From Diadema setosum (lineage: Eukaryota; Echinodermata; Echinoidea; Diadematoida; Diadematidae), in contig CM067075.1 of assembly GCA_033980235.1 (NCBI GenBank), positions 24,747,061-24,811,060 of the forward strand: a DNA stretch of 64,000 bases, read 5' to 3'. Shown piece after piece: positions 23,101 through 38,100 of the stretch. Each line of letters opens with the position of its first letter. The stretch's first letter is position 1. Position numbers and translations under genes: made by a program. The notes beneath the pieces are model-generated. The model had not been told where the DNA came from. It worked only from the letters and a program-made list of their open reading frames with translations, and ran no database searches.

Positions 23101-26100
23101 GTGATGTGTGTCTTTGCCTGAGACGCGCTGTCTTTGAAGATGTTGTTGTTGTTTATCAAGCGTTTTGATTGTGAGATCATGTTGTTGCCAAATTTTTACC
23201 TCTAAGAAATAATCCTTATTATTCTAAAATCTCGTTCTTCAAAATAATCTCCTTAATCGAAAAAAAGCTACGACTATAATTTTTAAATCTTTTAAAGATA
23301 ATAAAGATACCACTACCTTTGGAAATGAATGATGTTCCTAGGTGTACTGAGGGTAGCCATTTTGTGTCCATTTTTATCGCGCGCCTTCGTATCTTGTTAT
23401 TTACTATCTTTGGTACATATGGTACACACATACAAATCATGAATATTATGCGAGAGACGGAGACAGAGAGAGAGAGTTATAAAGGAAAGAGGCAACTGAC
23501 TGCCATTGTTGGTGGAACACTTCAAGAGCACACACTTCTACTGCCTAATTTATTCACACTCATTCTGGCAAAGCCACCTCACTTGAGGATTTTTCTGCGA
23601 CAGAGATTGGTTTTGCCGTCTGCGCGAACATATGTTCACAGATATCTCAGTTTTTTATACATAAATCAACAAATTGTGAGCTCCGCATGTCCTCTTTCTA
23701 ATGATCTCTCGAAGCTTTATCTAGGTTGTCACACACATGAAAATAAAATATCAAAATATCAATGTCTTTGTTGCACAAAACGATATTGAAGTCGAAAGCA
23801 GACACAGGATAGCTGATCCTCACTGTACAGTCAACTAATTGCATGGGAAAATATCTGACAGAACTAGATAATATTTAAGTATTATTCTCTGCCACCCTAG
23901 GCAGCATCTTCAGCGTATACACTGCTCTTGAAGAAACCCTGCTATAATTATCACCCAAGCACCACCAAGTACCGTATGTACCTCAGGGTCAAGAGGGGTA
24001 TTGTGGGTATACTATTGTGTCAAAGAATGCAAACACACTGGGTTGAATTGAACAACTCGAGTATCTCTTGGTTTTAGAGTCCAAGCCCTTGAATATAAGC
24101 GGTTATACCAGAAGAACTGTAGGCCATACCAGATGAGGTACACACATCAGATGAGCTAGATACTTGTGCTGTCTTACCACACAGGCACACACACACAAAG
24201 AAATATAATACAAATTACTGAATGATTTAGATGGTTTATATAGTAGCAATATCAAGAAAGGGCAAAGAAAACACATTGTGCATCAGTGTACAAGACCAAG
24301 GCTTCTCAAATGTGAGATATACACTGTAAAAGCCATTATTTTCAGGTACAGATATTTTTGCGTACAGATATTTCATGAATGAGGTCACAGACATTGTTGT
24401 TTTTGCGATTTTACACCGACGCCATAGTAAGCACACAAAGATACAAGTACATTTCAGGTGTTGTTAAACTTATGGCATAACAGTGATTTACTAAATTCGC
24501 AAAAATCAAACCCTCGTGAAATTAACAGCTTTACAGTAGTTCAAGTAGTCTGGTCACAGATTGTGCCGTTTGGCGTTGAAGGTACTCTAGCCATTATTTG
24601 CTTGGTCCAATGGAAGGGAATAAAAGCGGTTGGTCCGATGGTGGCTTATTAGTGAGAACTGAGTGCTTTTTTTAATGGCCATGTAAAATAAGTCCGAAGG
24701 CAAAATGCAGTTCTAAGACAAACTTACAAGAGGTGATTTGTAGTAGTACTGTAGAATGTTGATGAAGTCTGTGATGGTCAGCATACCTACAAGAAGAAAA
24801 CAAAATCAAACAAATGCATTTTTAATATACAGGTAGGTGCATGACTGGTAATCAAGCAATTCAAGTATACTCTTTATGCAAATTGTTGAAATTCTTGAAA
24901 CTGATGAACAAATTGCCCTATATAGACACAGATAAGCACTGAAGTGATCAGTGTTTTTGTAGTAGTACCCACAACAAACAGAAATCATGGGCATACATAC
25001 TGTACTATAGCAGGATTCAAACCTATGACCCCCTGAACTAGGGACAGACATCTTATACACTAGATCACCGAGCTTTCGCCGGACAGCCAGTGCTGGTTCT
25101 AATCCTTATAGCATGCATCAGGTACTGCAAAATTATTCAAATTAATGAAATTATTGAGTCAAGTTTTTTTTGTTTTGTTTTTGTTTTTGTTTCTTTTTTT
25201 ACACTGCAACTGATCAACAAATTGCCCTACATCCCACATCTATGTCTGTAGTTTTGAATCTTTCTGTGTATCTGTGTGCCCTGCTCATTGATCAGTACAA
25301 ACATCCAAGTACATTGACGCTACTACATATCAGTTCGATATCATCCTTGATGTCACAATGGCCTTCTTACAGGTCTGTGGTATAGATTCACCAAGAGCTG
25401 GCTTGCCAATTTCTTATTTTAAGGCCATGTACAGGGAAGATTTGACTACATGCCAATATAATGGCGTGGCAAGTTACAGCTGAGAGCTGGCGCAGAGTTT
25501 ACCAAAGCAGTTGCTGTGCATGAATTTTAATTTCAAACCTGCAAAAATGTTTTGCTTTTGGAAAGAAGCAGCAAGTTTGCCTTTGGGATTATAATATTTG
25601 CACCATGTATGTATTCCACTCTGCTTCATTTGAGCTGACAGCTCTCCCATACCAGTATGTACGGTTTTACACGGGGTGGTGAATTTTACACCAACAATTA
25701 AGTATTGGTAACATCACCTGCTTGGAATTTCATTGCCGATGCACAAATAGCAACAGCATAAACTCATGGACAAAATGCAGCAAACAGAATAGTCAAAAAT
25801 TTTCTTTTCACACTTTTATAAATGGGAACAAAACGTGTGCACATTTCTATGCCAGATACTACCAGTGAAATCTAGCTGTATCACAATAAGTGATTTTATC
25901 TCTTTCTTTTGCATGTACTTATATAAAATATAAAAGGTAAGAGTCATAGAACACATCACAGGAAAGACTGATTTACAAAAAAACTACAGGTGCCAACCAA
26001 CTTCATAATTTCCCTAATCTACAAGATAAATGAATCTGTACAATCTTGAGGGATGCAAAAAATGAGTGGGAAGCAGTAAAAATTTAGTTTTTAGTATCAG

Positions 26101-29100
26101 GCATTAGAAATGGAGAGAAACCCAGGAGGACACACATTAATTCACCTGGAGGGAAAACAAAATTATCTAACCTTTTCACGACGAGACTCTGAAATATTCC
26201 ACAAAATTTGTAACTTACCAGTCGGGTTCAAATAGGTAACAATTTAAAATACATGATCCATCTTCAATAAAAATATGCTCCCAGCATCCCTTATTGCAGA
26301 CATGTTCAGGCAAGTTGCCCACTTGCATACTAATAGACCTCTCCATAGACATGATATTCCAACCGTATGCATGCCTTTACACTACAGAACAGTTATGACC
26401 AACACAACCAACCACTTTGCCTGAGGCTCGCCTGACCATGTATTGCATGCAAACTGGATTGTAAGTATCAACATTTGTTTAGAAGGAGCAGAAGACTTTA
26501 AGTTATCAGGTCAACGGGGTACAACATCTATAGATGCAAATGCACTGATGAATTCAGTCTATTCGTCTTTTATTCCATCTTTGCCACTTACCCACCCTGT
26601 GTTTAAAGGGATGGTATAGTTTTGGCGAGACGGGGCCTCAGGTTTCCAACTTTCTTGTGAGAAGACAAGAAACCCCTTAATATGAAATGTAAAACAGCAT
26701 ACAATTTAATAAGGAATTCAGAGTTGCTTTTGTTTGACTGAAAATTGGTTTTGATATAGCTGACAAATCCATAAACAAAGAGATCCTGATAAAAGGCAAG
26801 GCCTACCTTTTATTGGGTGCACTTTGTTTTACTTCGTCTGGATATTTCAACCATTTCAAAACTGATGACCATCAAAAATAAACTTTGAATTCCTCTTAGA
26901 ATTGTATAGTCTTTACTATTTCATAAATGGTCTCTGATTATCCCACAAAAAGTTAAAATCTAAACCCCCATCTCAACCAAAACTAACCATCCCTATGAAT
27001 TGCAAAGAAAAAAAGTTTGAAGGCATTTATCTTTAGAAATTATGCAAAAATGAGCAATCCAGTCAGCTAGGGTACAATTTATATTTTACCTTGTAAGCCT
27101 AGAGGTTGCTTGCCCATATTTATTTTCTTGTTTACGTTTTGTATACTAACAATGTTTGGGGACACTTCAGACATGCCCGGTTGGAAATGTTGCATGTCGG
27201 AATTCATGAAATCTGCATATAAAATGTGTCCCTTCGAGGAGCAAAGCAGGGGCAATGCATCAGCATAGGAAATGTATGCCCTTTCGTGACTTATAATCAT
27301 GCTCTTTGGTTGTGATTGCACGATTCTACATCAACAGGAATAGGAAAGTCAATTGGGACAGCTTTCTAAATGAGGCATCGGTTTATTGATGCCCTCCTCC
27401 TACATCACTGTTGCCATGGTTACTGGTTCCTCATGGTGTGGTCCATCACATAAACATCAAGTGAACAGATTTTAACCCATTGAGGATGGACTGATTTTGC
27501 AACAACAGGCATTTCCCATAGACACCTGTCCGAGTATACTCGGGACTAGTTTTCGACGGGTTAAAGAGACAACAGGTTCTGTATAGTAGTTTTTTAGACA
27601 TTAAAGATGATGTTTAACATTGTTGCGGCTTAATTACAAAAAAAAAAAAAAAAAAATCTGATCTCTGTTGACTGAGCTTCAGAATAATTTAATCAAAAAC
27701 ACTCCAGCATACAAAGTTTTGAGAATTATGCTGTCGCTATCAAGAGAACTATGAACAAATACAGTGTATCACTATGCTAATAAGAACGTATAGGAAGGTA
27801 AGTTATACAGTTTTAGTTTTAGCTTGTTATAATAGATTGGTTTACATCATGAAGCTCTTATGCATTACTTGATTAAAACAAATTTGATTTTGTGCTGCTT
27901 GAAAATTTGATTTTATCAACAATCAGAAAGCTTGCCTCTGAGTCATCTATATCAACAAACCGGGCTCCAAATATTGAAATGTAATTCATAGGCACAACTA
28001 GTGAATTGAAAAGCTTTTAACTCTTTAAATAGGAGGCTAGGGTGGGAACTCACTTATGGGAACACATTACTAAACAGCACAGAGTTGTTGCTATGATGGA
28101 CAAGTCTTTGACAAGGCCAAGGCAGGTTTCAATGTAGCTATGGATAACCTGTGAATGAAGCATGCATGATATTTGAGCACATACACGTACAGGAGCTTGT
28201 CCCAGTGCTGATCAGGACACTTACCCACAAAATCCTGTTTTGTGCTGTCCCATAGTGGAGCTGCCCTTACACCATTGTAGACCAGAGCGTAGAAAGCCTT
28301 CTTGACCTGTGGTGTTAGAATTACAGCAGAGAAGAAAAACTATCTTCTTTTAAACAGATCAGAAAACCAGCATAAATCATGCTCATTTGGTGGTAGCCCT
28401 TACAAACCACTATGAAGGTGCTGAATTGAAGCATGCACAGTTAATTGAAAAAATAACTTTGCAGCCCCATTATATTCCAAGATCAATATACAATCTAACA
28501 ACTCACATTTCAAATCCATGAAAAATTAAATTATTAAAATATCACCCCAAAGCTAAAACATGGACACACATTTGAATTAAATGGAGCTGGAATATGAGAC
28601 AATTTAACATCAAGCCTGTGAAACATTGAGGGCAGGCTGATTTTGCTACAACACGCACTTCCCATAGACCCCTGCTCGTGTATACTCGGTTACTCATCCT
28701 CAACGAATTAACACACTACATGATGAGGTGTAATGAGGTTAGCAACTATTAGTAAGGACAAACTCTCAAACTAGATGTATCACATTGTGATATGAGATCG
28801 AAATGCAGTGATATGTTAAATTGATTTTTTTTAATGTCTTTCTTTTTTCCATGAAATTGACATACTGGATCACTTAAAGCCTCACTCAAGACTCATATTT
28901 TTTCACCAGGCATTCAATTGCTAACTCTCTTGCAAGAGTCTGTGCCTGTGAATGCTTCTACAACAGATATATACAGTATGGTGCTCTACAAATGCTGTGG
29001 ATCACTATTAGCATCATGTCACAAGTATGTTGTAAGTCTTACCGCTATACAGCTATACAGTGACTATAATAACATCCATGCTTTTATCTTTTAGTATGGT

Positions 29101-32100
29101 GAATTTTGTAATTTGATTGGTCAATAAGCCATGCAATATTTCCAATATTTTGTGATTGAGGTCCGTGTCCACTGTTGTATCAAAAAAGAAAGAAAGAATA
29201 AAAGATGAAGAGGACAATGTTTGCTGATTCCCTCATATTAAATGTAGCTACTTCACTGAAAGTGAAATTTCACTAATATGTTGCAATATTGTGCTGCTAT
29301 ACAGCAAGAAAGCAAAGTGATATCACATACAAGCTTTTATCTTTTAGTGATGGTGAATTCTATAATCTGATTGGTCAATCAACCAGGCAATATTTTCCAT
29401 ATTAATTTCATGAATGAGGTCCTTACCCCTGTTGTACTGAAAAAGAAAGAAAAAAAATAGAGATAGAAATACAATTGTATGTTGGATGATATAAGGATTC
29501 CCCCACATAAAATGTAGCTACTTCGCTGAAAATGAAATGTCACCAGTATGTTGCAATCCGTATTGCTGTACGGCTAGAAAGCGGTGTGACGTCACATACC
29601 AACAGCTTGAGATCGAAGACGACAAGCTTGGAGCTGGTTGGGATGATCTCGTAACACTTGTGATTCTTCATGAATCGCACGAAGGTCATGTCCTCCTCCT
29701 CTGTGGTTGCCATGGAAACAAGGATAGAAATTGCATCAGCACCTTCTGCAGCCTACAGACCGCGAAGATCAATGGTTTTCGATAGTATCTTTTCTTTTCA
29801 TCCCCAAGAGAAAAGAACCGAAAACAAATCCATAAAACGTTCTTACGTGCCTGGCACAAGTCTCAGAGGTGAGTGACTGACGACTGTTTGTTACTAATCC
29901 CCTGAATTCTCTGCCATAATTGGTCGTTATTCCCACTTTTTCCCTACAGAGCAGCAAGAAACCCACACATATGATAAATACTAAATCCTTTCCATAGACT
30001 ATTAGGGCACACAATGCATACACACACACACACACACAAAAAAAAGATGAGTGTGACATATGTGGTGCTTCATGCCTTTGAAGGTATAAACTCAGTGCAG
30101 AGAGCATGCTCAACACCATTAGATCAAACCATTTATATGGGTATTACAGACATGATTGTCTCAATACAAAAATGATAATTTTCAATGCATCATGTATCTG
30201 CTAACAAACGTAGAATTATACTACTACACAAGAATATACCAAGCCTTTGAATTGCTAAAGTTATAACTGATTTTTTACATTGGCAAACACCTTTTGGAAG
30301 ATCGCAGTCCCTATTTTTTTCTCTCAAATTGACATTTTATCCTTATTTCAGATTTCTTTCTGGTTTCTTGTTCATTTAATGAATTTCAGCACTTCCATCT
30401 AAATTTCTTAAAAAAAAAAATTTCATAGTTGACAAATCAATGAGGACATGATTACTCTTAGAGCAGAACTACACGTACCCTGGCAGGACTTTAAGGCCCG
30501 AATTCACGCAGGTGGTACAATCTTGTCCATGGTTTCAACCATGGACAAAGACCAAGGAGCGCCAAATGTCGCATGGCCTGTTTCATTACAAAATCAGTCA
30601 TTTCGTCGACAAAATTATTATTTTGTAACAAAATGAACATTTAGTCGACAAAATGATATCGTTAACGAAATGGTCATTTTGTCGACAAAATGATAATATC
30701 GTTAACGAAATGGTCATTTCGTTGACAAAATGACAGATTTCGTAACAAAATATTCTGTGCGACATTTGGCGCTCCATGGTCTTTGTCTGTGGTTTGAACC
30801 ATGGGAAAGATTGTACCACCTTCATGAATTCGGGCCAATCTGTCTTAATAATGGATAGAGAAACTGCAGCCCCCTTGGTTACATGTACAAAATATTGTGT
30901 GCAAAGTCTGGCCAAAGCCCACTACAAAGAACAAACTTTTGCCACTTTTTGTTTTTTATTTCAAATGACTTGCTCTAATGTACTTGATACTAAATCATTT
31001 TGTAAGTCTATTTGTTCTCTTTATTTGATAAGGATCAAGTAATGACATCAATTTCAGAGGCCGAACAAGCTCACTTAAAAAGTATGTCCAGCTCTTCACT
31101 AGTTTCCCCTAATCTCACAGATGTTATGCGTATCTGGATTCATGCAAATCGTCGGCTGAGAATGATAAGGGCGTTAAGTTGCCACTAAACCCATAGTGTT
31201 CATGACGCCCTTCTCATTCTCAACAGACGAAATTATGTTTTCATAGCATGGCAACAGCATAATGTATATTCAAAGTTTCTTTTCCCTATTATTCCTTCAT
31301 TGATTATAAGAAAAGTACTATTATCAATAAATTATGTAATTATGTGCAATATGTCATGACAGTACTGGATTGGCAATGGACTCGTTATCAACAACTGCTA
31401 AAATTTTGCCACTGATAGCCCTGTGTCAATGTACATAGTAAGAACATGAGACGGCCCTACACAACACCATAACACAGGTATGACGAGGCCCTAAGTTACG
31501 GCATGCCACATTATCATATGTGCAGTTTTATGTGACACTGCTTCACACCTAAACACACAAAGCTGACATTGACAGAGTTAACAAAAACAACAACAAACAA
31601 CATAATGGTGCTACCAACACACCAGGCTAGCACAAGGAATTTTGGGATACTAGTACATGGGATGATGACAAACATGCGATTAGTTGTAAAGGGAGGGGAG
31701 GGGGGTAGGTGGGGGTAATGTCAAGGTGTCTATTGTGGAGTGACACTACAGGGCAGGGTTCAACAGCACAAATGAATTTCATGCTTGAACATTACTACAC
31801 TGACAAAACAGCATGGAAAAAATGTGCGCAGTTTGATGCCATACAGTGCAACATTGTAATTTGATAATGATACACCCCTTTGGGATAATCTGGTATTCTG
31901 ACCACCTGACATATTTTTTTATTTATTTATTTTTAAATCGTTTTAGACAATTACCAACAGAAATTGCACTATTACAAGCAACAATATTTTTGATATTTTA
32001 ACAAATTATGTGGATCTTTTTACTTCAATACAACTGTACTACAATCAGGAAAGCTACTTGTATATTATGACTGATCATCAATTATAGATATGAGAGCATC

Positions 32101-35100
32101 GTCAGGATGTGGTTTAGAAAGCTAGTCCAGAAAGTGCTAAGTGCATCCTGTTCGACCTCTTAATTTTCACCATGCTACATCTGAAGTACATACACTCTCT
32201 GAATTTCATTTAATCTATATCGACTGCTTGGGGCAGTTTCTAGTCATAAAAAACAGCAAAAAACACAAATTTTCTTTTCTATGTGCTTCACTTATTGCTT
32301 GCTTGTTTTGTTTTGTTTGTTTTATTTTTTATTTTATTTTATTTATTTATTTTTATTTATTTTTTTTTTTTTTGGGGGGGGGGGTCGGGTGTTAGCTGAT
32401 GTGTTTTTTTATCCTTTGGTCTATTCTATTCTTCCTCCCTAACCTTTCAGACATCACTTTTCATCACTCATGATTTCTTTGCTGTGGGAATTTGTGATAT
32501 CGCAATGGTGGAATGATGAAAATAGAAAAGAAAATATAAAGACAGCTCTCTGGAAATTTCATTTTTATGAAAAGTACTTTATTAGACCTTAGACTTATTA
32601 CTGATATGTGCTGTGGGTAGTGATATTCTCTGTCTTCAGAGAGAGTTCGGCCACATGCTCTTTTTATTATGCCAGAAAAATAAAAATTATGAGGAATTTT
32701 GTTTATATCACTTTATATTCTTTCTACTGTATTAAACAACTGTTGTACCCCTTTTATCTAGTGATGAAGGCTAATGGAATCACCAAAAATCCCAGAGTAA
32801 AATTTCATCAAAAATTTCGAAAGACTGTCTGAGTAACTCTAGCATTACTGATGTGTTCTGATATTTTTCCATTCACTCCAGCCACAATGGGGTCAGTTTC
32901 CCTGCTAGTGTTGTTTTTATTTTTCATTATCTTTCTTTACAGGGTAAGTGGACCTGTTGATGTTATATTTTGACTCTTTACCTGTTAAAGGGTGTGTACA
33001 GTTCTGGTCGAGGTGAAGATTTAGCTTTTAACGTTTTGTGAGATATTCAGAAACCACTCTATTAGATGTCAAAGAGCATGCAATTCTAAGGGGTATCAAA
33101 AGTTTATTCGATGAAAATCGGTTTTGAAATGGCTGAGATATCCAAAAAACAAGGTGAAACAAAGAGATACTAATAAAGTTGGGGCATGTCGCCTTTTATT
33201 ATTAGCACTTTTTTGGATATCTCAGCCATTTGAAAACCAATTTTCATCAAATAAACGTTGAATCCTTCGTAAAACTACATGCTCTTTCATATTTTATAAG
33301 AGGCTTTTCATTATCTTACTTAGAAATGTTCAAAACATGAATCCCTACCTCAACCAGTACTGTACAGTCCCTTTAACACAAACCTGCACGATCTTAATAA
33401 TGCCATGGGTATTTTTATTATGGATGTATCCCTGAAGATTGTCAACCATCAAAACACATGTTTTTTTTTTCTTTATTGATAAGATCATTGACATTTGTAA
33501 ACTGGATGTGTCTGAATTCAATAACTTGATTTTCTGAACATCTATGATGATGATAAAACAAATGAATCGCAAACACAACAAACTAGCAGCATATAAGGAA
33601 AGAATTATCAACTGAAAACCAGTAACATATCTGGTTAGTATGTGCCTTCATTCAACGAAGAACATACATGAAAAACGGAATGGTAAAAAATGAATAGATA
33701 TATACCTCCACCTCTCAAGGTTTGGTAGTCATACCCAAGCAACTATGGAACACTAAGTGTGCTCTGATACATTAGTAGGGTGATTTTTTTTTCACTCAAA
33801 TTGTATAGTCACTACACACGGCTTTCCATACCTTCTCTCAGTAGCTCCATCTCTCCTATTGGATCACTTGTCTTACGAGAGAGCTACACGTTGGTAACGT
33901 TGGCAGAAGGGAGAAAAAGGAAAAATGGGCGGGGGGAAGAACAGTTGACAAAAATCATAAATATTAATTGAAAAGATATTGTGAAAAAAAAATCATAGAA
34001 AGCTGTGAAATCTGATGAATTATCTAAAATGACAACATTAAAAGCGACTGAACAGCTGTGAAAAAAAAATATGTGAGCACATGGATGAAAAACATGGAAT
34101 GGGAAATTTGGGATTAAGCAACAGATCAAACGAGTGAACAAGCAAAAATTGAACGAAAGAAAAAAGAAAAGTTGCGGCATTCAAGAGTGAACGGGTCACG
34201 GAACAAAACAGAGAACGTAAATGGGAACAGAAGCCGTTTTGCTGTGACACTGTGCCTGATTGTCAACGCCACTGACCTTTCTTCTTCACATAAGACTCGG
34301 AGTATGACCTCTGTAAAGGGAACAAATGCAAATTATCATATCACCATGGTAATCAAATATCAAAAGGAAAAAAGTCTTAACTTGTATCAAATGAACATAA
34401 AACAATGATAGGAAAAATAAAACCTGTGTGGAAAAATCAAATATAATGTGATGAAATATATTGTTCATTTCACTGAATGCAAAAATATGAAAGGCTCAGT
34501 AACTATCTCACAAGCTGTTCGTACATGTACACAAATTTGAAGAAATTAAGCAGAGTTGAGTTCACATGAATGGGGCCAGCTTACTAGCATATAAATTCTG
34601 AAATTTTGACGCACTTTTGCCTTATTGCCAACGGTTGTTCCTGATAATGGGAAAGCCTGCCTGTATTTGCTTCACTCTGGGTGTGCATTTGTTTTGTCAT
34701 CTGAATTGTATGACTGCTAAATAGGCAATGCAGCCCATCTTGACCTCGTATTCAAGTCCACTTTGATGTGTGCATACTCTGAGTCATATTGAATGTATTA
34801 CAAGGTATCGAGAGCTGTCTGATTAACATTTCATGGATGTGTGATATCACAGTAGTTGTTTTCATACCATTTGTAATTGACGGGGAGACTCATTTTGGCA
34901 TTTGAAAGCTTTGAAACTCTAAAGCGGGTTCAGAAATGCAGTATAAACCAAGCCTTGTTTTGCAAGTCTGAAACCCTGTGGCATCCATTTCCCTCCAATC
35001 TACATTTTATGTATCAACCGAAAAAATTCCCCGCAACGCTCCCCACCTGCTCGTAGCCCATCTCGTATGCAAATCCAGCAGTAATGTCAGTGTCTGGCGC

Positions 35101-38100
35101 CTCATAAGTGCATTCTGTGCGGCCAACTGGGGCACCTCTATTCCGCCAAGTGCATCTACAGTCTATTTTTCATGTATTCAGTCACGCTCAATCTCGCTGC
35201 GGGCCAGAAGGAACGCTGCTACTTGCGTTTCATTGTCCGCCATTTATGCGAAACATTTTCAAGGCTTTTTTTAATATCTGTCTGCCCACAGCAATTTATC
35301 TCAATAAAACTGCCTGTTCATTTTTCTTCTTTCTCATTTGTAAATGTCAAAGCTCTCCCAGACTTTCAAATCAATGCTAATAGCAGGAAATACCATTGTT
35401 TCTTGAACCCTACTTCATCAGTTCAGAGATTTTGCATACAATAAATGATGACAATCTCAACTTCATTCTGCACACTACTGTGAAGAAATGCAAACAAAAA
35501 ATAAACTCAACAAAATCATCCTCTGTTCAAATGACAGTGTACGAGATATCCACAAGATATTCCCCACCATGTTGATTGCATAGAATAATTTCTAGAAGCA
35601 TGCTGAGTACAAGGAATGCAATGCTTTTACTTTTTTAAAAACATTTTTATTTTCGCCTGGAGCGTCATTCCACAAACCACTCGCGTTTGACCTTGTCATA
35701 CATACCGTCTTGACAATAGGGGAGGGAACTATACTGTATAGGCAATACCGCATATTAGATAGTCTCGGATCCCTTTATTGAACAGTACATTGCTCACACA
35801 CTTAAAGGGATGGTACAGTATTGGTGGAGATGAGAATTGGGCTTTTAACTTTTTGCGAGATACCAAGAAAACACTTACGAAATAGTACAGAGCATACTGG
35901 CACTTTAAGGGGAATTCAAAATTTATTTGATGAAAATTTGGTTTGGCATGACTGAAACATCCAAAAACGAATGAAAACAAAGCGATCGTATTAAAATGTG
36001 GGTCCCACACTTTATTACAATCGCTCTGTTTTGGATATCTCGGCCATTTCGAAACCAATTTTCATCAAATAAACGTTGAATTCCTCGTAGACTTACATTT
36101 TCTTTCTTATTTCATAAGAGGTTTCTCATTATCTCACCCAAAATCTTAGAAACCTGAAATTAGGTCTCAACCAAACCTATACGATCCCTTTAAACGAATG
36201 CCGACAACAACTACTGTACAAAGACACCAGAATCAATTCTCCCAATCGCATAATGTATACGCCGAATATTTTGCGAGGTTTTTATTTTTGCGAATTTCGA
36301 GAGTCAGTGCTATTAGTGAATTTAAAAGGCACATGTAAATATTAACTCTGATCCAGACATGAATGCGATGAGCAAGCATACATTTATTTGTTCAGTGTTG
36401 TACTTGATAATCGCAAATTTAACCACTCACAAAATTGTTGAGAAGTCCTGATTCGCAAAAAATTAGACTCGCTTAATATATATCTGTAAAAACTTGGGCT
36501 ATTTCAGGTATGTGGCGACAATGCTGTGCTAGTGCATGAAAAAGATGGAGCACAAATTCGTTATTTCCAAACTGTCCTAGCTTTGTAGATTTTTTCAGCA
36601 ATTGTTAGTACATGTTGGGAATTTTAAGTAATATGAAGTTACAAGCTCTGAAAATGCACAGTCTTCTATTGTGACATGACAATGTTTTTTTAACCATAAA
36701 TAAAAGGGAAAAAATAGATGTGATTACTGCAAAGTACGTTCTGCCAGTACCTGCTGCATAAACTACAGAATGGGACAGGTCCACATTGAAAGTGTGACCC
36801 CACTTGACTTATGCCTGTTGCGTGTGGGTGCATATGAAAGTTCACCTCATTCACTTGCATGTAGCTTGGTCAGAGTATAAACCAAACCACTAGCGACAAA
36901 ATGTTTACATTTATATGCGATAGAAATGGATGCACATTAACCTTGTCATTAAAAACCAGGGCTGGGATATAATTGCCTATGTATTGGATATTTTATAGAA
37001 GAAAAATTAACAATGAAGACTTATAATATTTTCTGCAAACTAGTGAATATCTTAGAGTACCATATGAATTAGAAAGGGTATACTTCCTCAACCAAGCTTC
37101 CCTCTACTCCATAAAACTCCCAAGATTTCTTTTCCTCCGATAACCCATTAAATGTATCTCATCTGTGTCTTTATTCAGCTATCATTCCATGGCCTATCAA
37201 TCTACTTGATATCTATACATGCATTGTATACAAGACTATCTCTCTTCCTCCAATATTAAACATTTTTCCATGGGGAAAGATATTTCATGATCATTGACCC
37301 GTTGAGGACGTACTGATTTGGCTACAATGTGCATTTCCCATAGACACCTGCCCGAGTACAGTTGAGACTTGTCCTCATCAACAGGTTAAGAGAATCATTC
37401 ACAAACCCTAACATAAAGTGATACCATTTTCTTTTCTTCCGTGACCAGTATATCTCTTTACTGACATAAGCAGCACAGTGAAACTATTAAAATGAAAGGC
37501 AGTTTAAGAATACTCGTATGACCTGCAGTCCCTGCTGCAAATAAAGTAGAAGATTCATATTTCATTTTTGCAATTAATCACCTCGGGCACTCTTACAGAA
37601 ACCTTGAAAGAGATGATTTCCTTCAATGACAGGAAGACAGAAAATCTGACTCATTCCTTGTCTGTGGCTAAATGAAATTTATAATGGGATCCTTTTATGA
37701 ATTTCATTTGTGTCAAGCTTGAAAAGAAAAAAAAAATGATATTCAAAATCCACAGGAGCAACAGCAATATGAATACCCATGATGATGAGTGTCAAATTTT
37801 CTCAGCATTTCACTTTATCAATTTTGCTTCTTAAAGGACAAGTTCACCTTCATAAACATAAGGATTGAGAGAATGTAGCAATATTAGTAGAACACATCAT
37901 TGAAAGTTTGAGCAAAATCAGAAAATCCGTTCAAAAGTTATGAATTTTTGAAGTTTTTGTGCAGTCACCGCTGGATGAGAAGACTACTGCAGTGTGTGAA
38001 TAACTTAGATGTCACATGCGTACAACAATATAAGGAAAATATAAAGAGAATTTCACAAAATTCAATCTTTTAGAAAAAGTACACATTCCCCTCACTCATT

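Noticed and set aside
23319..23789. 156-codon plus-strand open frame
   Set aside because: It spans simple sequence (ETERES) and shows no domain, splice context or recognisable homology.
25013..25085. Functional tRNA gene on the minus strand
   Set aside because: Only the promoter boxes are recognisable, in a degraded SINE context.
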